DNA from: an uncultured Holophagaceae bacterium
GTDB lineage: Bacteria > Acidobacteriota > Holophagae > Holophagales > Holophagaceae
Direction: 5' to 3'
Assembly (NCBI GenBank): GCA_903890595.1
Contig: CAITBU010000044.1
Coordinates: 1-24,360, forward strand
DNA: 24,360 nt
Both the position numbers and the translations under genes were made by a program. Shown one piece after another: positions 1 through 6,461 of the stretch (positions are counted from its first letter, which is position 1; every line of letters begins with the position of its first letter). Below the pieces are notes generated by a model. That model ran no database searches. It saw nothing but the letters and a program-made list of their open reading frames with translations, and was not told the origin of the DNA.

Positions 1-363
1 GACGCCCTGGTGCGGGCCTTCGCCCAGGTGAGCGGGGACCTGAATCCCATCCACCTGGATGACGAGGTGGCCGGCCGCAGCCGCTTCGGCCAGCGCATTG
101 CCCATGGCGCCATCCTGGGCGCCATCATCTCCCGGGTGCTGGGCATGGAGATGCCGGGCATGGGGACGGTCTATCTCGGCCAGACCTGCACCTTCAAGCT
201 ACCGGTCTACATCGGCGACACCGTGCGCCTGGAGGCCACCATCGTGGAGCTACTGCCCAAGAGCGTGGCCCGCATCGCCACCGTGTTCACCAAGCAGACC
301 GGGGAAGTGGTCCTGGACGGCACCGTGGACGTGAAGCTGCCGGGGTGGCTGTTCAAGGCCTAG
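1..363 (+). CDS. MaoC/PhaJ-type (R)-specific enoyl-CoA hydratase, 5' end outside window
   Basis: The reading frame is open from base 1 to a TAG at 361-363, giving 120 residues. About 15-20 N-terminal residues are missing, judged from PhaJ-type proteins of about 135-155 residues. The hydratase-2 motif SGDLNPIHLD is seen near the visible N-terminus. The catalytic Asp and His (residues 13 and 18 here) have the five-residue spacing known for PhaJ Asp31/His36. The family has a single hot-dog fold and converts trans-2-enoyl-CoA to (R)-3-hydroxyacyl-CoA in the cytoplasm, linking beta-oxidation to hydroxyacyl pools. The GTG at position 10 is internal and is not the start. The gene converges on the hydrolase gene that ends at 525. 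With the PhaB-like reductase and FabH-like synthase of this window it suggests hydroxyacyl-CoA chemistry, but the substrate is not visible. Family assignment is secure; the exact substrate is not. Confidence 0.85.
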   Translation, partial: DALVRAFAQVSGDLNPIHLDDEVAGRSRFGQRIAHGAILGAIISRVLGMEMPGMGTVYLGQTCTFKLPVYIGDTVRLEATIVELLPKSVARIATVFTKQTGEVVLDGTVDVKLPGWLFKA

Positions 364-424
364 TTGTTGGGCTGGCTGGGCCCTATCCCAGCAATCCCCG
401 TGCATCCCCGGCTAAGGCTTTTGC

Positions 425-524
425 TCTATCTGCATAATCTGTGAAATCTGCGGCGAAGTCCTTTTCGATTTTTTGCAGTTCTCCGCTCTCCTCTGCTCCT
501 CGGCTTTCCTCCGCGTTCCTTCAG
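425..524. repeat. Pyrimidine-rich degenerate 9-10 bp repeat between convergent genes
   Basis: The 161-bp gap between the convergent hydratase and hydrolase genes has a low-complexity half. TCTGCATAA, TCTGTGAAA and TCTGCGGCG follow directly at 429, 438 and 447, a 9-bp tandem. After a short T-rich stretch comes a CTCCGC/CCTCTGC/TCCTCCGCG series of roughly the same period up to about 515. It is pyrimidine-rich and unlike the neighbouring coding DNA. A weak hairpin (GCTGGG 375-380 with CCCAGC 387-392) just after the hydratase stop lacks a T-tract. I read the repeat as a decayed dispersed intergenic repeat; that reading is inference. Confidence 0.45.
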
Positions 525-1361
525 TCAGTGCTTTTTCCGTGCTGGGAACGGAGCGACCTGGGTGGCCAGCGGATGCCGGGCCAGGAAGCCGAGGATGATG
601 GTGTTCACTTCGCCGGCCTTCTCGATGACCACCACGTGGCCGGCGCCGGGGATCAGGTGGTACTCGGAGCCGGGGATGGCCCGGTGCATGAGCTCGGCGT
701 ATTTCGGGGGCTTCAGCAGGTCCAGCTCTGCGGCCACGAGGCAGGTGGGCACGCTGATGCGGCCCAGGTCGGCGGTGACGTTGAAGCGCTGGAAGCTCTC
801 GATGAGGCGGACGGCGGCGGGCAGGTCCAGCAGGGAGTAGCGCTGCTCGGCCATGGGGATGAGGTCGGGTCGGCTGGCCAGGAAGGCCTCGGAGTAGACG
901 TCGGCGTAGATGAGGCGAAAGAAGGCGGGGCCATTGCCCAGGCCAGCCGCCAGCCGCCAGCGCTCGATCATGGCCACCAGCAGGGGATCGCTGTGGGACA
1001 CGGAGGCGATGATCACCAGGGACTGGCAGCGCTCCGGGTGGTGAATGCCCATGAGCAGGTTCAGCTCACCGCCGTAGGAGGTGCCCACCATGTGCGCCTT
1101 CGCGAGGCCCAGGGCGTCCATGAGGGCCACCAAGTCCTGGGCGTGGAGCTCAAGCGAATACTCGCTCTCGGGATGCTCGCTCTGGCCCTGGCCGCGCATG
1201 TCGTAGGCCAGCACCCGGTAGCGCTTGGCGAGCTCCGGTAGCTGGAAGGCCCAGGCCGCCGTGCTCATGAAGACGCCGTTGTTGAGGATCAGCAGCTCGC
1301 CATCCTCGGGGCCATGGAACTCGTAGTACAGCTCGACGCCGTTGACGCAGAGGCGGGGCAT
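525..1361 (-). CDS. Alpha/beta-hydrolase fold protein, last gene of the liv-type operon
   Basis: This is a 278-residue cytoplasmic protein without a signal peptide. It has a complete alpha/beta-hydrolase triad: nucleophile Ser95 in the elbow GTSYGG, Asp214 in AELDLL and His242 in GAGH. An oxyanion-region NNG motif lies near residue 27. The overall pattern (DMRGQGQS near residue 54, Ser elbow at 95) resembles 3-oxoadipate enol-lactonase and related esterases and C-C hydrolases, but the substrate cannot be told from sequence. The ATG has a good AAGGAGG ribosome site 6-7 bases upstream, which lies inside the end of livM. Only one base separates the livM stop from this ATG, so the two are surely co-transcribed and probably coupled. 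The context suggests that the hydrolase acts on the ligand imported by the ABC transporter or on a product of it. Fold and triad are certain; function is inference. Confidence 0.85.
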   Translation of the reverse strand: MPRLCVNGVELYYEFHGPEDGELLILNNGVFMSTAAWAFQLPELAKRYRVLAYDMRGQGQSEHPESEYSLELHAQDLVALMDALGLAKAHMVGTSYGGELNLLMGIHHPERCQSLVIIASVSHSDPLLVAMIERWRLAAGLGNGPAFFRLIYADVYSEAFLASRPDLIPMAEQRYSLLDLPAAVRLIESFQRFNVTADLGRISVPTCLVAAELDLLKPPKYAELMHRAIPGSEYHLIPGAGHVVVIEKAGEVNTIILGFLARHPLATQVAPFPARKKH

Positions 1362-1362
1362 C

Positions 1363-2454
1363 TCAGCCCTCCTTGGGGGCCTGGGTGCGCTTCCGCCAGG
1401 CGCTGAGGCGCAGGTTGCCCACGATGCCCGCCGGGAAGCGGTAGACGCTCAGGATGAACAGGATGCCCAGCCAGAGCAGCCAGCGGTCCGGGTGCACCAG
1501 GTCCCGCAGGAGGGGAATCCCCGCCGAGGCATTGCCCGCCAGCTTCATGAGGTCCTGCAGGTAGTTCTGGGCCACGATGAAGAGCGCCGCCCCCACCACT
1601 GAGCCGTAGAGGGTGCCCATGCCACCGATGACCACCATGAGCAGGAGGTCCACCATGATCTCGAAGGAGAGGGACGTGTCCGGCCCGTTGTAGCGGAGCC
1701 AGAGGGCCAGGAGGGTGCCGGCCAGGGTGGCGAACATGGCCGACAGCACGTTGGACGAGGTGCGGTAGGACACGGTGCGGTAGCCCAGGGCCTCGGCCCG
1801 GAACTCGTTCTCGCGGATGGCCTGCAGCACCCGGCCGAAGGGCGAGTTGACGATGCGCAGCATCACCAGGAACAGCACCACGGTGACGGCGATGAGTAGG
1901 TAGAAGGTGATGAGCTTGCCGTCCAGGGACACACCCAGGAAGGGGGCCTCCCGCAGCGAGAAGCCGGGTGTGAGCAGCTCCGGGACCTTGAAGCTGAGGC
2001 CGTCCTCACCGCCCGTGAACTCCGAGAACTGGGAGGCCATGGTCATGAAGGCGCTGGCCACCGCCAGGGTGATCATGGCGTAGAACATGGCCTTCACCCG
2101 CAGGCTGAAGAGGCCGATGAGCAGGGACAGGACCAGGGACACGCCGAGAGCCGCCACCACACCCACGGCCACGCCCTTCCAGGTGGGGCCGAAGCGGGTC
2201 AGGGCGATGGCGATGCCATAGGCGCCGATGCCGAAGAACATGGTGTGGGCGAAGGAGACGATGCCCGTGTAGCCCAGCAGCAGGTCGAAGCTGGACACCA
2301 GCACGATGAAGATGCAGATCTTGGCGGCGACATTGAGGGCCTTGGCGCCGGGGAAGATGAAGGGCGTGAGGAGCAGGCCGGCCAGGATGAGCACCAGCAT
2401 CAGCGCCAGGACTCGGCTGCGGGGCAGGTCCCCGGAAAGGAGGTGGTTCAGCAT
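1363..2454 (-). CDS. livM: Branched-chain amino acid-type ABC transporter permease LivM
   Basis: This is a 363-residue integral inner-membrane permease, one of two that form the channel of HAAT-family (branched-chain amino acid, amide or carboxylate) importers. Hydrophobic segments run through most of the protein. The family hallmark lies near the start of the conserved core, a LLGYTGIVSFAHTMFFGIGAY stretch (18-20 residues shared in style with LivM). The later EAA-like loop (GRVLQAIRENEFRAEALGY) contacts the ATPases. The open frame extends upstream over livH, but those residues are a shadow. The ATG at 2452-2454 overlaps the livH TGA by one base (TGATG), with GGAAAGGAGG-like bases nearby on the coding strand, so coupling is clear. 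The ligand is not predictable from the permease. Confidence 0.93.
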   Translation of the reverse strand: MLNHLLSGDLPRSRVLALMLVLILAGLLLTPFIFPGAKALNVAAKICIFIVLVSSFDLLLGYTGIVSFAHTMFFGIGAYGIAIALTRFGPTWKGVAVGVVAALGVSLVLSLLIGLFSLRVKAMFYAMITLAVASAFMTMASQFSEFTGGEDGLSFKVPELLTPGFSLREAPFLGVSLDGKLITFYLLIAVTVVLFLVMLRIVNSPFGRVLQAIRENEFRAEALGYRTVSYRTSSNVLSAMFATLAGTLLALWLRYNGPDTSLSFEIMVDLLLMVVIGGMGTLYGSVVGAALFIVAQNYLQDLMKLAGNASAGIPLLRDLVHPDRWLLWLGILFILSVYRFPAGIVGNLRLSAWRKRTQAPKEG

Positions 2455-3482
2455 CACTTCTTCCCCAGGGAAAAGAGGCCCTCGGGCCGCCACAGGAGGA
2501 CGATCACCATCAGCAGGATGTTGGAGAACAGGGCCACTTTGGGGGCCAGGAAGCCCGTGTAGTTGCCCAGCAGGCCCACCAGCAGGGCGCCGATGAAGCA
2601 GCCGGTGACCGACCCCATGCCGCCGATGATGATGACGATGAAGAGCAGCACGTTCACCTGGGAGCCCAGCTGCGGGATGACGCTCTGCTGGTAGAGGCCC
2701 CACATGACGCCACCCAGGCCCGCCAGGGCGGAGCCCACGATGAAGACACCGATGAAGAGGCGGCGGATGCGGTAGCCCAGGCTCTCCACCATCTCCCGGT
2801 CCTGCACGCCGGCGCGGATGAGGAGGCCCGCCTTGGTGCGGCTGAGCACCCAGGTCATGGCGGCGAACACCAGGAGGCCCAGGATCACCGCAATGATGCG
2901 GTACTTCTCCACAGCGGCATCACCCATGAGGATGGAGCCTTGGAAGGCCGTGGGCAGCAGCAGGGGCCGCGCCTGGGGGCCCCAGATCACCTTGATGAGC
3001 TCCTCGCCCACGATCATGCCGCCCATGGTGATGAGGATCTGCTTGAGGGGCTGCCCGTAGACCGGCCGGATGATGAGGCGCTCGTAGGCCACGCCCACGC
3101 CGCCAGCCACAGTCATGGCCACCAGCATGGCGGCCAGCACGGCCACCAGGTTGAGCAGCAGGCTGCCGCTCACGGTCCAGGCGGTCATGAGGCCCAGCAC
3201 CGAGGTGGCCATGAAGGCCCCCAGGGTGATGAAGACGCCGTGGCCGAAGTTCAAGACGTCCATGAGGCCGAAGACCAGGGTCAGGCCTGAGGCGATGATG
3301 AAGATGATCATCCCCATGGCCAGCCCGGCGAAGGTGAGGGTCACCCAGGTGGAGAACGAGCCTACGAAGGGCAGGGCCAGGAGGGCGAGGGCTGGCACCA
3401 GCAGCAGGGGCAGGCGGTCCGGGTGGACCACAGGCAACGCTTCGGGGGCCTGGACAGCAGCGGTTTCGGAAGGGGTGGTCAT
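2454..3482 (-). CDS. livH: Branched-chain amino acid-type ABC transporter permease LivH
   Basis: This 342-residue inner-membrane permease partners LivM. After a hydrophilic N-terminus of about 28 residues come several membrane spans. They include the family core (GLTLVFGLMDVLNFGHG) and a C-terminal IGGMGSVTGCFIGALLVGLL segment typical of LivH. I chose ATG 3480-3482 because GAAGGAG precedes it by about 6 bases. The longer open frame back to 3593 overlaps livF and reads as a shadow. The gene starts 13 bases after the livF stop and runs into livM with a one-base overlap. The roughly 30-residue N-terminal extension before the first span is longer than in E. coli LivH and its role is unknown. Confidence 0.93.
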   Translation of the reverse strand: MTTPSETAAVQAPEALPVVHPDRLPLLLVPALALLALPFVGSFSTWVTLTFAGLAMGMIIFIIASGLTLVFGLMDVLNFGHGVFITLGAFMATSVLGLMTAWTVSGSLLLNLVAVLAAMLVAMTVAGGVGVAYERLIIRPVYGQPLKQILITMGGMIVGEELIKVIWGPQARPLLLPTAFQGSILMGDAAVEKYRIIAVILGLLVFAAMTWVLSRTKAGLLIRAGVQDREMVESLGYRIRRLFIGVFIVGSALAGLGGVMWGLYQQSVIPQLGSQVNVLLFIVIIIGGMGSVTGCFIGALLVGLLGNYTGFLAPKVALFSNILLMVIVLLWRPEGLFSLGKK

Positions 3483-3495
3483 CGGGTCTCCTTCC

Positions 3496-4233
3496 TCATT
3501 GGTGCGCAGCCAGGGACAGGCCCAGGAGGCTCTGTTGGAGGGCCTCATCACCGGCCAGGTCGGCCATGGTGCCCGCATGCACCACGCGGCCACCGTCCAT
3601 CACCGCCACCTGGTCGCCCAGCTGTCGGGCGAAGTTGAAGTTCTGCTCCACCAGCAGGATGGTGGTGTCCGTGCGCTTGAGCTCGCGGAAGGCCACGATC
3701 ATGTTCTGGATGATGGCCGGCGCCAGGCCCTTGCTGGGCTCGTCGATGAGCAGCAGCTTGCGGGGCTCGACGATGGCCCGGGCCACGGCCAGCATCTGCT
3801 TCTGGCCACCGGACAGGAGGCCCGCCGGGTGCTGCCAGAACCGCTTCATGGCCGGGAAGAGGCCAAAGACCCACTCCAGGCGCTCGGCGTCCATGTCCTC
3901 GATGCGCCGGGAGCCCCGGGCGGCGAGGATAAAATTTTCGGCCACGGTGAGGTCCGAGAAGATGCCCATGTTCTCCGGCACGTAGGCGATACCCGCCTGG
4001 GCGATCTCCGGCGTGGGCCGGGCAGCGATGTCGGCGCCCTCGAAGTGGATGGTGCCCTGGGAGGCCTGCCAGAGGCCCATGATGGTGCGCAGGGTGGTGG
4101 TCTTGCCGGCGCCGTTGCGGCCCAGCAGCACGGTGAGCTCGCCCTGAGCCACCTGCAGGTCCACGCCGTGGAGGATGTGGTAGGCGCCAATGTGGGTGTG
4201 GACGCCCTCGAGCTTCAGCAGGGGTTCGCTCAC
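3496..4233 (-). CDS. livF: Branched-chain amino acid-type ABC transporter ATPase LivF
   Basis: This is a 245-residue ABC ATPase. The sequence shows Walker A GRNGAGKTT (38-46), signature LSGGQKQ (140-146), Walker B LLIDEP (161-166) and the EQN variant of the H-loop (VEQN, around 195-198). That EQN variant is normal for LivF and separates it from LivG. The start is GTG at 4231-4233, forming a GTGA overlap of four bases with the livG stop, which is classic translational coupling. Together with LivG it powers the LivHM permease on the cytoplasmic face of the inner membrane. Length and motifs are complete and no damage is seen. Confidence 0.95.
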   Translation of the reverse strand: MSEPLLKLEGVHTHIGAYHILHGVDLQVAQGELTVLLGRNGAGKTTTLRTIMGLWQASQGTIHFEGADIAARPTPEIAQAGIAYVPENMGIFSDLTVAENFILAARGSRRIEDMDAERLEWVFGLFPAMKRFWQHPAGLLSGGQKQMLAVARAIVEPRKLLLIDEPSKGLAPAIIQNMIVAFRELKRTDTTILLVEQNFNFARQLGDQVAVMDGGRVVHAGTMADLAGDEALQQSLLGLSLAAHQ

Positions 4234-4988
4234 TTGGCCACCTCCACGCCCAGGTAGGCTTCCTGCACGATGGGTGAGGCGATGACCGTGGCGGGATCGC
4301 CGTCCGCCACCAGGGCCCCGTTGTGCAGCACGATGATGCGGTCAGACAGCTCCCGCACCACATCCATCTTGTGCTCCACGAGCAGGATGGTCTTGTCGCT
4401 GCGGGCCTTGAGGCCGCGGATGAGGTCCAGGATCACCGGCACCTCGTCCACGCTCATGCCGGCCGTGGGCTCGTCGAACATGAAGATGTCGGGCTCCAGC
4501 GCCATGAGGATGCCTACCTCGAGCTTGCGCTGGTCGCCGTGGGGCAGGGCGCTGGCCGCCAGGTCGCGCTTGGCGGTGAGGGCCACGGCCTCCAGCACTT
4601 CCTCGGCCCGGGCGATGAGCCCCTTGTGGCTGCTCCAGATGCTCCAGAGGTTGTGCCCCAGGCCGCCGCGGGACTGCACGGCGAGGCGGATGTTCTCCAG
4701 CACGCTCAGGTTGGGAAAGAGGTTGGTGAGCTGGAAGGCCCGCCCGATGCCCTTGAGGCTACGCTGCGGGGCCGAGAGGCCGCTGATGTCCCTGCCGTGG
4801 AGGAGCACCTTGCCGGCACTGGCCTTCAGCTGGCCCGAGATGAGGTTGAAGTAGGTGGTCTTGCCGGCGCCGTTGGGCCCGACGATGGCCGTGAGGGTCC
4901 CGGGCTCGAAGCCGCAGGACACGGCACTGACCGCCACATGGCCGCCGAAGCGGATGGTGAGGTCTTGGGTTTCCAAAGCAAGGGTCAT
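4230..4988 (-). CDS. livG: Branched-chain amino acid-type ABC transporter ATPase LivG
   Basis: This is a 252-residue ABC ATPase. Walker A is GPNGAGKTT (37-45). The signature region is degenerate, LPHGDQRKLE (148-157), with LPHG in place of LSGG; LivG proteins often carry LxxGxQR forms here. Walker B is IFMFDEP (168-174) and the H-loop is His206 (VEHKMD). The ATG at 4986-4988 was chosen because the protein then begins in family style (MTLALETQDLTIRFGG). The ribosome site is weak, and the frame upstream runs through the livK-livG hairpin and is not protein-like. An 89-bp gap with a strong hairpin separates it from livK, whereas all later junctions overlap or nearly touch. Confidence 0.93.
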   Translation of the reverse strand: MTLALETQDLTIRFGGHVAVSAVSCGFEPGTLTAIVGPNGAGKTTYFNLISGQLKASAGKVLLHGRDISGLSAPQRSLKGIGRAFQLTNLFPNLSVLENIRLAVQSRGGLGHNLWSIWSSHKGLIARAEEVLEAVALTAKRDLAASALPHGDQRKLEVGILMALEPDIFMFDEPTAGMSVDEVPVILDLIRGLKARSDKTILLVEHKMDVVRELSDRIIVLHNGALVADGDPATVIASPIVQEAYLGVEVAK

Positions 4989-5025
4989 GGCCACTCGGGG
5001 ACGGTGGGTTGCGGGGGTACTGCAG

Positions 5026-5069
5026 GGCTCCGGCCACCCGCGGACGGGGGCCGCCAGGTGGCCGGAGCC
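5026..5069 (-). promoter_or_regulatory. Strong intercistronic hairpin between livK and livG
   Basis: A perfect 13-bp inverted repeat (GGCTCCGGCCACC at 5026-5038, its complement at 5057-5069) encloses a second 4-bp stem (GCGG 5040-5043 with CCGC 5051-5054). On the coding strand it begins about nine bases after the livK stop and lies about 37 bases before the livG ATG. No T-tract follows, so it is not a standard intrinsic terminator. Hairpins at this place in binding-protein transporter operons are known to stabilise the upstream mRNA or dampen read-through, so that binding protein exceeds permease. Applying that here is inference. Confidence 0.65.
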
Positions 5070-5077
5070 GGTGTGAC

Positions 5078-6262
5078 TTAGCGCTTGTTGGTGATGGGGA
5101 TGGTCATTTCGCTGATGGGAATCTCCCGCACCAGCTCCGGGATGGCCCACGCGACCTTGGGATCCACCTTGATCTTGAAGTGGTACATGGACTGCATGGC
5201 CTGGTGGTCTTCCTTGCGGAAGGTCATCTTGCCCTTGGGCGTCTCGAAGGACATGCCCTCCATGGTGGCGATCAGCTTCTCGGTGCCAGCGTCGCCCTTG
5301 GTCTTCTTGAGGGCTTCGACGACCGCGATGCCTGCGCTCATGCCGCCGGCGGTGAAGAAGTCAGGAGGCGCGTTGAAGCGCTTCTGGTGCTCTTTCACCA
5401 GCCAGTCATTGACCTTGTTCTTGGGGATCTCGTAGTAGTAGTAGGCGGCGCCCTCGAGGCCAGGGAAGGCCTTGTAGGCGGCCAGGGCCGGCAGGATGTT
5501 GCCGCCGGTGGCGATCTCGATGCCGTAGCGACCGGGGTTCAGGTCAGCGATCTTGAAGGGATTGCCCCCGCCGGCCCAGTTGATGAAGATGATCTTCCGG
5601 CCCTTGAGGTCCTTGAGCTTGTCAAAGATGCGCTGTGCACCGGCGGTGAAGTCGGTGGTGGTGGCGGGGAGGTACTCCTCGTGCACCAGCTTGGCGTTCT
5701 TGATGGCGCCCCGGAAGGCCTTCACGAAGTCCTTGCCGAAGGCGTAGTCCTGGGCCAGGGTGGCGATGTTGACGCCGGCCTTGTCGAGGGCCACGCCGTT
5801 GGAGATGGCGTCCTGGGAGGAGTTGCGGCCGGTGCGGAAGATGTAGCGGTTCCACTTCTCGCCGGTGATGGAGTCAGCCACGGCGGGCTCGACCAGCAGG
5901 ATCTTCTTGTACTCTTCGGCCACGGGCAGCATGGCCAGCGCGACGCCGGAGCTGGTGGGGCCGATGGCGAGGACCGCCTTGTCATCGGCATAGGCGGCAG
6001 CCAGCTGGGCCTTGGCCACGTCGGGCTTGCCCTGGGTGTCCTTCTCGATGAGGACAATCTTGTGCCCGTTCACCATCATGGTGCCGCCGGTGGCGTACTC
6101 CAGGCCCATGACGAGGCCGGCCTGGGTCTGCTTGGCGTAGGCTTCCAGCACGCCCGTCTTGTCGTAGACGTGGGCGATCTTGATGTCCTGGGCCACGGCC
6201 ACGCCCATGCTGAAGGCAAGGGCTGCTGCGGTCCGGAACAGGGTCTTGGGATCAAGCTTCAT
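5078..6262 (-). CDS. livK: Periplasmic branched-chain amino acid-type substrate-binding protein (LivK family)
   Basis: This is a 394-residue precursor with a Sec signal peptide (Lys-rich start, hydrophobic 10-20, AVA-Q cleavage after about residue 24). The mature protein opens DIKIAHVYDKTGVLEAYAKQ and is a type I periplasmic-binding fold (Peripla_BP_6), the usual solute receptor of HAAT importers. The GPTSSGVALAML stretch near residue 102 is the family ligand-contact region. The ATG is preceded by AAGGAGG with ideal spacing. It is first in the operon livK-G-F-H-M-hydrolase, and an extra hairpin after it may raise its expression. Family members bind branched amino acids, but also amides, urea, aromatic and aliphatic carboxylates. 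The esterase-like neighbour and upstream porin make a non-amino-acid ligand plausible, though not shown. Confidence 0.9.
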   Translation of the reverse strand: MKLDPKTLFRTAAALAFSMGVAVAQDIKIAHVYDKTGVLEAYAKQTQAGLVMGLEYATGGTMMVNGHKIVLIEKDTQGKPDVAKAQLAAAYADDKAVLAIGPTSSGVALAMLPVAEEYKKILLVEPAVADSITGEKWNRYIFRTGRNSSQDAISNGVALDKAGVNIATLAQDYAFGKDFVKAFRGAIKNAKLVHEEYLPATTTDFTAGAQRIFDKLKDLKGRKIIFINWAGGGNPFKIADLNPGRYGIEIATGGNILPALAAYKAFPGLEGAAYYYYEIPKNKVNDWLVKEHQKRFNAPPDFFTAGGMSAGIAVVEALKKTKGDAGTEKLIATMEGMSFETPKGKMTFRKEDHQAMQSMYHFKIKVDPKVAWAIPELVREIPISEMTIPITNKR

Positions 6263-6420
6263 GTTGCCTCCTTGGGGTGCTGTCGGCCCAGAGGGCCCCA
6301 GCCAGGCTTGCTGTTGCGTTCCGATGGAGACCCCCCGTGTGGAGGCCTACCGAAGGTAAGAAGGGGGGAGCGGCCGGCATGCGCTGCCGCCCCCCGGAAC
6401 TGCCGTGCAGCTTGCGTCCA
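6263..6420 (-). promoter_or_regulatory. livK leader region with G/C-rich bulged hairpin
   Basis: This is the part of the porin-livK gap before the porin terminator. It holds a hairpin whose arms are 6363-6368 plus 6371-6374 and 6386-6389 plus 6390-6395 (ten pairs, a 2-base bulge, an 11-base loop). On the livK strand it is followed by TTCTTA. It could be a second, weak terminator for the porin transcript or a leader element for livK. I saw no convincing -35/-10 pair for livK, although a promoter should lie between about 6290 and 6360 if livK is transcribed separately from the porin gene. Confidence 0.35.
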
Positions 6421-6460
6421 GAAGAAAGCCGGGGCCGAGGCCCCAGCTTCCGGGCTGGGG
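6421..6460 (-). terminator. Probable intrinsic terminator after the porin gene
   Basis: Directly after the porin stop, the coding strand can form two mutually exclusive stems. One is CCCCAGC (6441-6447) with GCTGGGG (6454-6460). The other is GGGGC with GCCCC (6431-6435 with 6440-6444). They are followed on the minus strand by a short pyrimidine run, CTTTCTTC, from 6421-6428. Position and shape fit a terminator, but the T-tract is impure. Confidence 0.5.
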
Positions 6461-6461
6461 A

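Noticed and set aside
375..392. Hairpin GCTGGG/CCCAGC as terminator of the hydratase gene
   Set aside because: A six-pair stem with no T-tract behind it; too weak to call.
2455..2703. N-terminal extension of LivM by 83 residues
   Set aside because: The extension lies inside livH and is His/Pro/Arg-rich without family likeness; the ATG at 2454 overlaps the livH stop in TGATG form.
3115..4257. 380-residue plus-strand open frame across livH and livF
   Set aside because: Antisense shadow; the opposite strand carries complete ABC motifs and coupled starts.
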